From: Carettochelys insculpta
Lineage: Eukaryota > Chordata > Testudines > Carettochelyidae
Direction: 5' to 3'
Assembly (NCBI RefSeq): GCF_033958435.1
Contig: NC_134138.1
Coordinates: 205,601,298 to 205,665,297 of the forward strand
DNA length: 64,000 bases
Position numbers and translations under genes: made by a program. Each line of letters begins with the position of its first letter. Within the stretch, counting starts at the first letter, position 1. Positions 12,891 through 23,352 of this stretch are shown here, one piece after another. Under the pieces are notes generated by a model. It saw nothing but the letters and a program-made list of their open reading frames with translations, was not told where the DNA came from and ran no database searches.

Positions 12891-14060
12891 GGGTATGTCT
12901 ACACTATAGCGTTATTCTGGAATAGCTTATTCTGGAGTTATTCTTCTGAAATAAGCTCATCTGGAATAACACATCCACACTACAGGGAAGCCCCAGAATA
13001 GATAAAAGTTATTCCGAAATAGCACATCCTTACACAATAGAGCCGACTTCAGAACAGAGCTCCCAGAAGCACTCTGGGAGCATTCTGGGGAGCACACCAG
13101 GCTGGGAATGTCCCACGGCTGCTTGGTCAAGGAAGCTGCTCTGAACATTCTCGCAAGTTACTCCCACTACTGCCTCCCCCATCCCAGGATATAAAGGGAC
13201 ACAGAGGGCATATGCAGCCGTGTAGCCTGGTTGCCCTTGTGGATGCCAGCGTTGTCACAGCGTGGAGCTGGAGTGGCTGCAGACCACTGCCTGGCCTCGT
13301 GCTGCATCTCATGGCACGCTTTGTTCAAGCTGCCTGCATGTTGCTCCAGTGAGATGATGACGAGGGCCAGCCAGACCCACCCAGGTCCTGCTGCTCCTGC
13401 TGCTGCATAGCGCCCTGAATCTCCTGTACATCAGGCAGCTCCACTTCTGGTGGTGTGATCCCATCTCCCATCGACCTGCAGGTTTGGGACAATCAGCAGT
13501 AGCTGGTGAACTTCTGCGGGATAAAGGCCACCTTCTAGGAGCTCTGTTAGTGGCTCACCCTTGCCCTTAGGTCACTGGACACCTTCAAGAGACCCACCAT
13601 CCCTATGCAGAAACAAGTTGCCATTGCCCTGTGGATGCTCTTCACACCAGACAGCTGCAACACCATTGGGAACTGGTTCAGTGTGGAGGAAATCCCTCAG
13701 GGTCATGCTCTTATAGGTCATCCACACCAACAACCATGTGCTGCTGTGCACAGTCATCACACTGGAAAATGTGGTTTCCACCATGGGTGTCCCCGGCTGT
13801 GGGGGTGGGAGCAGGTCCTAGATGTCATGCGCCTCCACAAACTGGCACCCGCTCACCAGGGGGCAAACTACATCAGCCACAAGGACTACTTCTGCATAGC
13901 GCTGCAGGCTGTCATGACCACGGAGTCACGTCATGGACATCAATGTAAGATGGCTGGGAAAGGTTCATGACGCATACATGTTCTGGAACTCCTGCCTCTT
14001 CTGAAAGATGTACGCCAGCACCTTCTTCCCTGATCGCACCACAGGGGATCAAAAAGGGCT
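12891..14060 (+). mobile_element. Decayed PIF/Harbinger element
   Basis: The left terminus is GGGTATGTCTACACTATAGC, matching the GGC..TGTCTACAC class. It is followed by an AATAGC/TTATTCTGG-rich subterminal part like the outer MITE at 54943, then by a plus-strand transposase relic. The right terminus was not found, so the 3' limit is the end of recognisable transposase similarity. CpG is largely gone and the coding part is riddled with stops and shifts, so this is much older than the copies at 32 and 47 kb. Confidence 0.65.
13488..14055 (+). pseudogene. Harbinger (HARBI1-like) transposase relic
   Basis: Recognisable blocks in order are: WLTLALRSLDT; then PMQKQVAIALW, which corresponds to LPVEKRVAIAVW of the 35-kb copy; then PDSCNTIGNWF (compare PDSYRSVGQLF); then NYISHKDYFCIALQAVM (compare RYINRKGYHSVVLQAMV); then a frame-shifted HDAYMFWNS (compare HDAWMFRNS). 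These are the N-terminal helical region and part of the DDE core of PIF/Harbinger transposases. The first catalytic Asp block (GALDGTH in the family) is not visible, and nothing beyond HDAYMFWNS is recognisable. In-frame stops lie near 13500 and 13540, and there are at least two frameshifts. It cannot encode a working protein. There is no Myb-like partner gene in what remains. Confidence 0.75.
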
Positions 14061-15429
14061 AATGTGGGCTTCAAAGGCCAATTAACATACTTGGCTGAAT
14101 GTGGAGGTAGAGCCAAGCCTAACTGAGGTGAAGTAGGAGAGCATTATGAAGAGAGGAGGTTGTGAACATATGGGGATGCTGTCAATCTCTCGGACGAGTT
14201 ACAGTAGAGATGCCAGGAGGGTCAAGGTGACAGCCTAGGAGGAGAAGTTACCCCTGGGATCTTTCTCTCAATAGAGAAGTCCGGCAGGTAGCCAGGAGAG
14301 AGATGAAGCAGCCACTGGGAGCGAAGCCCGGATAAAAGGAATGATCTGGACTTCTAGGGAGGTTGTCCTGGCAGGTGTTGGTGGAGGAAAAGGCAGGGAA
14401 ATTTAAGAGTTATGGAAGGTCGAGCAGGGCAGAAGTTGGTTGAGTCTGTACTTTTGGTTTGAATTTGTTGGGGGATTCCAGTGGAGGATGCTGAGAGTCC
14501 CAGCCCTGAGAGATGGGTGAACATGGGGAGATTGTGGGGCAGAGGGCTTCAGCCAAGCTGAGCAGGAAGAAGTACCAGGTGGCAGCAGAAGGGTGCTGGC
14601 TGAAGCAGTACTTGGATGCTGATTATAGGGTCCAGGGACTAGAACCCAGTGTGATAGGGTGGCGTGGGTTCCCCTACTAACCACTGACAGAGGCAACTGG
14701 TGCAGGGATTCTGGGGAGGGGGGGCCGTTACTGGCTCTGTGCCCCTGCCCTGTCCTCTCCCCACCAATGGCCTTCGCCCACTTGCCCCTGCTCCTCCAAT
14801 GCCCCACCCATGCCCCTCTCCCTCCTGCCCCTGTGCCACTCCCACCCCCTTCTTCCTGTAGAGGTGCCAGGCCACTTCCAGTGAGTTCAGGGACAGGCCC
14901 TGCTCCCCTGGAGTGGTGCAGCCTGAGAGTTCCACAAGCTAGGGAGCTGCTCTCGGGCCGCCCCACTCCACGTGAATGGGGACTGCCCCCCACTCTCAGT
15001 GAAAGCGGCACAGCACCGGAAGTGGGTGGGAGGGAGGGGTGACCCTGGGGAGATGCATGTGGCCCCCCAAGCACCCCCACATGTCACTTTTGGCCACTGG
15101 TAGGGTGGCGTGAGGGCAGAGAAGGGGACACAGGTGAGGGAGAGGGTGGTGAGGACCACATGACTTAGAACTGAGGCTGAAGACTTGATAAAAGGTCTTG
15201 GACATTGTTGTGTTGGGACTTTGTTGCTACAGAAGAAGGAGGCCTAAATCATGTCCTGGCCAGAGTGCTGAGTCATGGGAAAAGGCAGACCACCAGAGGG
15301 CTAGAATAGCCACCGTGAGCAGGGTCCAGACAGGGAAAGAGCCACTAAGCCATGTCCAGCCACGAGGAGGCACAATAGCACTGAGTTCACCCTCTTTCAC
15401 AAGGTCTTTTTGCAGTTTCTAGTGGACAG
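14061..15429. other. GC-rich, repeat-like non-coding DNA
   Basis: This is G/C-rich compared with its flanks and has long open frames on both strands (225 codons on minus at 14403-15080, 127 on plus at 14659-15042). The translations are Pro/Gly/Ser-rich and resemble no family, so composition is the likely cause. The 15180-15410 part has the look of an LTR-element relic, but I could not find ends. Confidence 0.4.
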
Positions 15430-15479
15430 GTGTCTACATTACAGCCCCTTCACTTGCCACTAACTAACTGCTTTCTGCA

Positions 15480-16166
15480 ATTACTGTATACAGGAAATCA
15501 GTGTATCCCTACACTTACCTCTAAAGATCCCTCAGCCATCCTAGATAGGCAAGAAATCTATTATTACAGTCAGGCACTCAGCTATGCCACAGACTTGACT
15601 CTGAACAGAAAGGTCAGGATACACTCAAAACCGCTCTACCAAACAAAGATACTCCCTCATAGAAATAGATCACAACATCCAAAGGAACACCCAAATGTCC
15701 AGGAGAACCTTCTCTAACATAGGAAACACCCCACGCCCCCATCCTCACATTCCTTGTTGTTACCAGCCAGCCCATGCTGAAACCCAGATGAGGTACCATC
15801 AGTCACAACCCACACTTCATAGGGACCATATCTTAAAATAGATCTTTCGTGAATCTGCTTTATGGGCCTTCAAACAACTCCCCAGTTTTACCAAGTCCCT
15901 CATCAGAAGCAAGCTCCCCTCCCACCAGGACACACCAATTCAAAGCAACACTAGGTAATTCCAGAACAACAGATACGAAACCTGCGGATGTATCTCTGTT
16001 GCTGTGATGAGCAGTACGTACTCCAATACGCTTTTCAAGATCCATGCCACTGATATGTACCTACCACAACATGTGATGTTCTCAATCCAATGAATCTAAT
16101 TTCCTAACAACATCTATGTGTGGGGCACCAGATAAACATTATGCTTGTGAATAGATTCACACAGAC

Positions 16167-16206
<40 letters not shown>

Positions 16207-16430
16207 CATACTGCCTGTGGGTGAGCACAAAATGATCACTCAATATCTAATCGCTCAACTTCTTTTCGTCAAAGAAAACCTTCAACATGCAAGTTTGGGA
16301 ACTTAAATGCACAGCTCTGCTGGGTACTAAAAAAATGAACTCAACAGAGACCCTAGTTCTATGACTCATTACAACAATTTGTAACACACACCACTGCCTG
16401 CTAACCATTAATTACCCACTTATTTTTATG
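15480..16430 (+). pseudogene. PLE coding relic with GIY-YIG remnant
   Basis: Penelope-like elements encode a reverse transcriptase, usually followed by a GIY-YIG endonuclease that nicks the target. This relic covers the end of the linker and the endonuclease region. Visible pieces across frames are a linker with FMGLQTTPQFYQ and PLPPGHTNSKQ, then NLRMYL.CCDEQY, then a CGVLNPM...YVG piece that fits the second half of the GIY-YIG signature, then a downstream NRDPSSMTHYNNL block shared with the PLE relic at 45.6 kb (GLNRDTGFTAYYNN). Many stops and frame changes and an intervening (AT)n(AC)n tract rule out function. No reverse transcriptase core is seen. Confidence 0.6.
16167..16206. repeat. (AT)n(AC)n compound microsatellite
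   Basis: Ten AT units run directly into ten AC units. The tract lies inside the decayed PLE coding relic. Confidence 0.95.
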
Positions 16431-16680
16431 TGGTCTCCTACAGCATGTCTGAGTCTCTTACGCTTAAAAATCTAATTGCAAATTTCATTTTTAGGGATCT
16501 TCCGACACATACAATAGCTCCCTATCCTTAATGATCTGTCTTTACTGGTATTTGAACTTAGACACTGGCCTAGCCTTCCCCAGACCTGAAGAAGAGCTTT
16601 GTGATGCTTGGAAGCTTGTACATTCCACCAACCAAGGTCCAGTTCAAGACATTACCTCATCTACTCTGTGATTGCTTCGT

Positions 16681-18225
16681 GGGCAGTCTCATGTGATGGG
16701 CCCAAGGCTGACTAGAAACAAAGGTAAAATTGACATCTTGACCCACTCAAGAAGAGGGCCTTTTAGATCCAAAGTTGAAGGGGTTTGGGGAGCTGGGGAG
16801 AAGAAGTTGCCAATGCTGCTGCTTCTTATTGTAGGGTTTGTTTTTTCTGTCAGTGAAAAGATGAAGTTGCTCTCAGGGATCTCAAATGGACAATTTCTAA
16901 GGACATTTGGCTTTCGTGAACCTGCCTAGGCTATAATTTTGGCATCCATGTATGGCCATTAGAAGAATGAGGAGGATATATGGGAAGTATTACTGTGACT
17001 GAAGTCTCCTGCCGATATGGAGTAATGATAAAAATGGAGTACCTAGAACTGGGGGCATCCTGCAGGAAGGTACATGCACATGTTGAAATATGTTACTCTG
17101 TTGTGTTAGAGTAGGGGCACATATGAAAGCTCTGCTGCAACTGCTCATCATCCCATACCTCATTCCCAATCTGGTCCTACCTCTGGTATTTGTTTCCCAA
17201 GCCCAGTAGTAATGGTCCACTGTGTGCAGCTGCTCCGGGAATGTCAAAAGCAGTTTTAATTCTGTTCTTTCCATTTCACACAGCAGGCCAAGCAACATGA
17301 ACTTGCAACCTATGAACTCCTGCAAGATCAACTGCACTGTGATCCTAATGTTTATCACAAGATTGGTGAGCACTATAACTCAGGCAAAGATGATGGGTGC
17401 AAAGTTTACAGGAACACAAAGGTGCAGAATTGAGAAAAAGGGCCCTTAGAATTATGGAATGGAAAAAAAAAACCTGCATCTCGGGGCCAGTTATCCCACC
17501 CCAGTCATGCATGTGATCCATTCTCACAACTCTTAGCAGAAGAGGTGATTTGCACAGTAGGGTTAGCTACCCATGGTTCACGGTTCTCTTTGTGTTAGTG
17601 CTAGAGCACCAGCTGTAGACATGTTCTGCCAACACCAGGCATGTTCTGTGAACATTCAGAAGCAATGTAAGCACAGTAATTTATAATTGTCAATGTGACT
17701 TAGTTGGCTTACCTCTTGATAACACTATAGTAGAACCTTAGGAATGGAGGTGGTTCCTTACTCTGAAATGGTCATAAATCAGCCACTGCAGGGTGTAGAT
17801 TGGTGTTGAGGGCACAGGGTATGTGGCAGGGGTCAGAGCACTGGAGTGGGGAGGGAGGCTCAGGGCTTCTGATCCTCTGGAGCAGTGGGGACCAGGGCTC
17901 TACATTTTGGGAGCATGCTGGGGCCGGGAGCTTCATCCCTGTAGCTCAGTTCTCAGCTTCTGCCTCAGGGTGTGTATACAGCGATCTGGGGCTTCAACCC
18001 TGCAGCTTTGCTCCCAGTTTCAGCAGGGGTGGGAGAACTAGGACTCAGGGTTTTAACAATATGGTGAACACTGGGATGGAAACCAATGCTCCCTTCATAG
18101 CTAAAGCTCTCTGGGGCTGAAGCCCTGAGCCCCAGTACTCTCCAAGATCTAAAGCCCTGAGCCCTGGAGCTCTTGAGGATTGGAAGTCCTGAATTCCCCA
18201 CTGCCTGGTGCCTTCACCCTATGAC
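16681..18225. other. Non-coding stretch, nothing recognised
   Basis: AT-rich, stop-rich sequence without a recognisable gene or transposon end. Confidence 0.5.
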
Positions 18226-18620
18226 TACATAAGAACGGCCATACTGAGTCAGACCCAAAGGTCCATCCAGCCCAGTAGCCTGTCTGCCAACAGAGGCCAG
18301 TGCCTGGTGCCCCAGAGGGGGTAGACCGAAGACAATGATCAAGAGATTTGTCTCCTGCCATCCATCTCCAGCCTCTGACAGTCAGAGGCCAGGGACACCA
18401 TTCCTACCCTTGGCTAATAGCCTTTTATGGACCTAACCTCCCTGAATTTATCTAGCTCTTTCTTAAATTCTATTATAGTCCTAGCCTTCACAGTCTCCTG
18501 TGGCAAGGAGTTCCACAGGTTAACTATGCGCTGAGTGAAGAAGAACTTTCTTTTATTAGTTTTAAACCTTCTACCCATTAATTTCATTTGGTGTCCTCTA
18601 GTTCTTGTTACAGCTCTAAT
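18226..18620 (-). mobile_element. CR1 LINE, 5'-truncated 3' end
   Basis: The element lies in reverse. The plus strand starts with 'aagaacggccatactgagtc' and continues through 'tccatccagcccagtagcc', 'ggacctaacctccctgaatt' and 'ggagttccacaggtt'. These are the hallmark 3' region of sauropsid CR1. CR1 is a non-LTR retrotransposon, and most genomic copies are cut off at the 5' end, as here. It contains the last roughly 65 codons of the reverse-transcriptase ORF and the 3' UTR. Confidence 0.92.
18414..18616 (-). pseudogene. CR1 ORF2 C-terminal fragment
   Basis: The minus-strand translation contains GRRFKTNKRKFFFTQRIVN followed by LWNSLPQETVKA and IIEFKKELDKF. This is the Arg-rich, 'NLWNSLP'-type C-terminal tail of CR1/L2-clade ORF2 proteins, downstream of the reverse transcriptase. 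The polymerase and endonuclease domains are absent because of 5' truncation. It stays open for about 65 codons, so this copy is moderately young. The open frame extends upstream of the CR1 boundary by chance. Confidence 0.85.
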
Positions 18621-21534
18621 CCCCTCCCCCCCTGCCACCTGAAAAAAGGAAGCTTTTCTTTTTGTGTGTGTGGGTGTCTCTGCTGCTACTTGCTTACTTC
18701 TGGTTCCAGAGGATGGCTGCTTGAACCACAACTCTGGAACTCTGAGGTTTGCATCTTTGAGGTTCTGCTGTATATGTGGCATATTCTGCATCTCTAAGCT
18801 ACTGCTTCATTTCAGCTGTCTCACATGCACTGGGTGTTCTAACATTGATTGTTTATAAATGACTTTTACTGGAAATGTGGAGTCATGAAACTGAAGTTGC
18901 AGCAAATGTGATTTGTGCCAAGCCTTACTGGATCTGTCAGATACACATTTTCTGGCACTGTTGTTTATCTGGGATTGTCCCACACTAAAGTCTCTGCTAT
19001 TAGCCTGTGAGCCTGGTGTTCTAGGGTGGTTAGGTACTGCTCCTAGGGGACAGTGGGAAGAGATTTAAAAAAAAAACCTTGATCTATTTCAGTTGCTACT
19101 GGCAAATCAAAGAGTAACTTCGAAATCATATAATAATCTCTTTTGCTGTTTTTATTTACATCTTGCTGGAGCCATTCTGTTGTCTGGTTTCCTGACTAAT
19201 GTTGCTTACTTGGGAGCCAGGAATAAATTAAGGAAAAAAAGAAATCAAATTTGGAGGGATGCCAAACGGCCAGAAAGTAATTTGTCTAGTCAGTGAGCAA
19301 AGGTGTTTTCTGGGTCACAACCAATGCAGCCAGCCTAATGCTTTTTCCATTTGACTGCACAGCATCAACGAATTCAGATGGGATATTCAGTATCCAAATT
19401 AAGAGTGGATGTCTGATCAGAAGCAGATGCAGCTTTCCAGTGTCTTTGAGGCACTATTTCTGATCCAATTATGCTCTGTCTATAATGTTAAGGGGTGGCC
19501 TGGTGAGTGTAAGATGAACCTGTTGGAAGGGAAAAGGACCATTCTGAGCCTTTTTACAGCTCACCTCAAATGAATCCCAACCTTTTTCATTTTCAGAGAC
19601 ATTTGAATAAGGATCTTCCCCTTCCTCCTGTCCTTCTTTGGTTCTCAAAATGGTGGCTGGGCTCCCTCCATGACGTCATCCCCACCCTCCTTTCAAATCC
19701 TTCAGTAGGCTACAAGTTCCATCTGCCCAAGTCATGGTTCTCTATACAAACTCCAAACTCTGATTTCATAGCCTGGTTCTCCCACTAGACCCCAGCCCTT
19801 TCCTCCTTAATCATCCTCCTAATTAAATTGTAATTTCAGATACTCCCTAATTCATAGCTCCAGAACTGTCGACACATGAAATCAGCAGCATATGCAAGCC
19901 AGAAGAAAAACTGCCCGTTGTACCAAGCTTAATTTCCCAAGGTAGGCAGAGGTTGCGGATCAGAAAAGAAAGATGTAAGAGGCTGCAAAGGAAGAAATGC
20001 TTAATCGACTGGGTCGTATTGCAGTGTGTGACTGACAGAGTGGAGATAAAGAGAAAACAAGAGGGTTATTCCCTGGTCCTGGAGGAGATCAGTGCTTAGA
20101 ACAACATCAGGGAAGAGCTAGAAAGTTTTGAAGTACTGGCAAAAAGGGCTGAAAAGGAAAATCTCCAGATAAGCTTTGAGAACTCATGGAAACTGAGGTG
20201 AATCTTTGAATAACTCCATCTTTGCCCCTTGCTGATCCCAGGCAGCATGCCATCACTCTCCTTCAATCTCTGAAACCCAGAGACTGTAATTTAGTTTGTG
20301 TGAGCAATCTACTAGCAAGAGACTAAAATACCCATCAGTTCCTCCCTGCTAGCTAAGAGGGCAGGTCTTGACCCAGGGAGCAGTATGGCTGTATGGGAAG
20401 TGGCAGCCACGTGGCTACCCAGGAGCTGTAGAGGCTGGATGCACACAAAGATTCTCAAGAAGCCACATGCAGAGCCATGTGCTGAACAAGTTTTGGCTGC
20501 TGTATGTTAGCCGGTTGCAGGTCTCAACAGGCTGACCATGGAGGAGCAGTACCTGGGCAGGGAACCAGCACCAGCCCCGCAGTGAGAACTGACTCTGGTT
20601 TGGAAACTTCTCTCTGCTTGAACAGAGACTAGATGGGAGAGGGCAATCTTGGTGCCAGATCTCAAAAGCCCTGACAGGCCTGCCCCAGGGAAGCAAACAA
20701 GAGTCCCCATTGCTCGCCTTGAATTGTTTATGCCAGTGTAAACTCTGGCATCTGCAACCTTTCCCTGTCCCTGCCAGCCCTAGTAAGATACCCTTTTATT
20801 TAGCCAAATGTCCATGTGGTTATTGGGACCCACTAAAGCTAGTGCCTACAAGGCCTGGTTATGAAGCACCTTCAGTGACTGCCTCCAAATCATGGGACAC
20901 CAGTGGCACCCTGGGACTTGGGGTCCTCCAGCACTGAGCTGCTTTGATATTTTCGAATGAATCAATGAATCTACAACAGTTTTATTTCTTTAGTGGCTAT
21001 CGAAATAGGCTGCCTCTTTATTCTCACAACATGTCCTGTTTACAGCACTGACCTGCAATTGGTCTCAGTGACAGCTTCCCTTCCAGTTCTGACCCAAAGC
21101 TTCTCAGTATCAATTGTCACCAAGGCCGATTTCTCAGTCCTGGGGCTCTGCTGGGCAGCAGACACCTGTGAATCATGTCAGCTTGTGCGATGATACAGAA
21201 GCCATAACTTAAAGTCTTCTCAGGATGTAAAGCTTTTCCAAACGAGCTCACTGCCTGATTGACCCCCTCCCGACTGCTCCAACCCTATGGCCTGATCTTG
21301 TTCCAGATGAGCTCATTGCACATATTGCACCTGGGGCACAATGGGGGCTTAAAGATGCTCCAGATGAGCTGCTAGGGAATCCTTGTCTGGCAGTGCTGGC
21401 TGTGGGGCAGAGTTCTCTAGTCACCTCCCGTGAAAAGAACGTGTAGGGTGGAAGTGGATGTGGCTGGACCATGCTGTCTCTAATGAGCCTGGACTGGCAT
21501 ATGTCACAAGGGTGAATCCTAGAGCAGAGTAACA
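18621..21534. other. Non-coding stretch, nothing recognised
   Basis: AT-rich sequence without a recognised gene. The 20300-20720 part is richer in GC and has two overlapping minus-strand open frames (93 and 67 codons) with no family resemblance. Confidence 0.5.
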
Positions 21535-21809
21535 GGATTTGTCTAAATTAAGTAGCAGATCAATGCTGCAGCAATCGGTCCACCTGCCATTGATTTATCA
21601 TGTCTGCTGTAGACCCAATAAATTGCTCTCTGAGCTCACTCCCATTGATCCTGGTTTACACCAAAATGAGATGAGTAGCCAGAGTCAACAGGACAGCAGC
21701 TCCCATTGACCTTGCTGCACGCAAAATGCTGTGGTAAGCAACTCAACTTCAGCTACACTATTTGCGCAGCTGAAGTAGGTTGATGATGCTGGCAAGTGCA
21801 AACAAGGCC
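21535..21809. mobile_element. Old MITE related to the 5.2-kb copy
   Basis: The left end is GGATTTGTCTAAAT. The right end, reverse-complemented, is GGCCTTGTTTGCACTTG, so the ends are weakly inverted repeats. The interior contains 'ttgatttatcatgtct' and 'caacttcagctacactattt', strings I associate with an abundant turtle MITE family. There is no coding capacity, and the target duplication is not recognisable. Confidence 0.5.
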
Positions 21810-22269
21810 TGAAAGAAAGAGACATAAAGGAGCTGGCATATAGCATGATCAGTGAGAGGTGAGCTTGAAATGTAATATGGCTGGGGGGGAGAAAGGGCTA
21901 GCTATTGTGATTTGAGCTCCGCAAACCTAATTTTCATGTAGCAAACCAGGAAAAAGATGGTGTTTCTCTGCGTAGCTCTGTTGAGGATGGATCTTGGGTC
22001 CAGCACTGTGGAAAGAAATTTCAAGACATTCAGAAGAGTTAATGTGGTAAAAGGGCAGGAGGGACTCACATCTAAGGAAAGTCTGAGTTTCAGTTGGTAA
22101 GACCTGGGCTTTCCAAGGGAAAGATTCCTACTGTATTAATATGTAATTGATAGTTGGTTAGTCGTATAAGACCAGTGCCAAGGCACAAGAGACTCCTCTC
22201 ACTCCTTAATGCAAAAATGTAGTCCAGTAGCACTTTAAAAACTAACAGAGTAATTTATTAGGTGATGAG

Positions 22270-22297
22270 CTTTCGTGGGAGAGACCCACTTCTTCAG
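22270..22297 (-). ncRNA. Hammerhead-like core, left PLE arm
   Basis: On the minus strand: CUGAAGA, then GUGGG pairing with CCCAC across a 5-nt loop (stem II), then GAAAG. Position 7 of the hammerhead core may be any base, so CUGAAGA is acceptable. Stem II is perfect here. Flanking stems are short and undetermined. Confidence 0.6.
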
Positions 22298-22553
22298 TTC
22301 TGTAGTCATACCAGAACAGAGTCTGTATATAAAGCACAGAGGTCCAAAAATTCTTATCAAGGTTGACAAATCAGATAGAAGAATAGAGAGAAGGTTGTGT
22401 GGGGTGGGAAAGTGAGTGTTAGGTCAAACATCAAAGTACGTGAAAGAATCCTCATGATGGCATATATGATGTTAGCTGAGGACCAGGAGAAAGTGCCCAT
22501 GATTCTGTAATTAACATGGTTAAGCCCAGTGATGGTATCACCAGAATAGATAT

Positions 22554-23092
22554 GTGAACCAAGTGGACCTAGGTGACAGGCCTGTTCTCTCCTATAGAGT
22601 ACCTCCCAACCTTATAAGGATTTTCACTAGCAACCACAGGCTATGCCTCAATAATAATAATCCTGGAACTTTTCCTTTCAACAAGCCCTGTTGCCAGTTT
22701 TGTTCACATACCTATTCTGGAGATACCATCACTGGACCTAACCACATTAATTACAGAATCATGGGCACATTCTACTGTTCCTCAACCAGCATCATATATG
22801 CCATATTGGGCAAACTGCAAACACTCTTTGCCAAAGAATGAATGGACATAGAGCAGACATCAAAAAGCTCCAAATACACAAACCTATCAGTCAGCACTTT
22901 AATGGAGTGGGCCATTCTGTTAAAGACCTGAGAGTTTGTGTTCTGGAGAAAAGAGACTTTAACAACCATCTACAGAGAGAATGTTTGGAACTAACATTCA
23001 TATTCAAATTCAACACATTAGCACATGGCTTGAACAGGGACAGCAATTACCTGACCCACTATAAGGACTCTTTCACGTACTTCGATGTTTGA
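22554..23092 (+). pseudogene. PLE GIY-YIG endonuclease region, broken
   Basis: Two overlapping frames. The first (22554-22841) reads LGDRPVLSYRVPPNLIRIF, then a Cys-rich NKPCCQFCSHTYSG block, then YCSSTSIIYAIL, which holds the start of the GIY-YIG fold. The second (22838-23092) continues with MNGHRADIKK, QHFNGVGHSVKDLRVCVLE and HGLNRDSNYLTHYKDSF, the typical downstream PLE tail. The stretch that should carry the YIG half is deleted at the frame junction near 22830, removing part of the active site. The reverse transcriptase is missing. This fragment is not functional. Confidence 0.75.
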
Positions 23093-23219
23093 CCTAACAC
23101 TCACTTTCCCACCCCACATGCCCCTCCTTCTGCTCTTCTATCTGATTTGTCAACCTTGATAACAATTTTTTGGAGGTCTGTGCTTTACATATTGAGTCTG
23201 TTCTGGTATGGCTATAGAA

Positions 23220-23247
23220 CTGAAGAATTGGGTCTGTCTCATGAAAG
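23220..23247 (+). ncRNA. Hammerhead-like core, right PLE arm (decayed)
   Basis: On the plus strand: CUGAAGA ... GAAAG with correct spacing, but stem II has lost pairs (UUGGG opposite CUCAU). This is the counterpart of the core in the left arm. Confidence 0.45.
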
Positions 23248-23352
23248 CGCATCAGCTAATAAATTATTTTGTTAATCTTTAAAGTGCTACATGAGGGCTT
23301 TTTTGTTTTGTTAGAATACAGACTGGCAACGGCTGTCTCTGTGTTACTCCTC

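Larger units (their letters stand above)
15430..16680 (+). mobile_element. Decayed Penelope-like element, family C
   Basis: A PLE in plus orientation: coding relic (below), then a short non-coding tail containing CTGAAGAAGAGC (16586-16597), a 'ggaagcttgt' block and 'agacattacctcatctac'. The tail matches, in order, the 3' tail of the minus-strand PLE near 45.3 kb (gagct...ccaataaaag...atattacctc). The 5' part of the element is missing. The hammerhead-like core here reads CUGAAGA ... GGAAG, with the GAAA box partly decayed. A microsatellite has grown within the coding part. Confidence 0.65.
22211..23352 (+). mobile_element. Penelope-like element with long inverted arms, family B
   Basis: Both ends carry the same roughly 215-bp sequence in opposite orientation (about 22215-22440 and 23076-23295). 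They include 'cactttaaa.actaac', the hammerhead-like core and 'tgatttgtcaaccttgat'. Between the arms lies plus-strand PLE coding sequence with a GIY-YIG region. PLEs are known for such odd arrangements of complete and partial inverted copies. The 7-bp string ACTCCTC occurs on both flanks (22192 and 23346), but part of it may belong to the element, so I do not call it a target duplication. Confidence 0.8.

Noticed and set aside
14403..15080. 225-codon minus-strand open frame
   Set aside because: Pro/Gly/Ser-rich translation in a GC-rich block with equally long frames on the other strand; no family resemblance, so composition is the likely cause.
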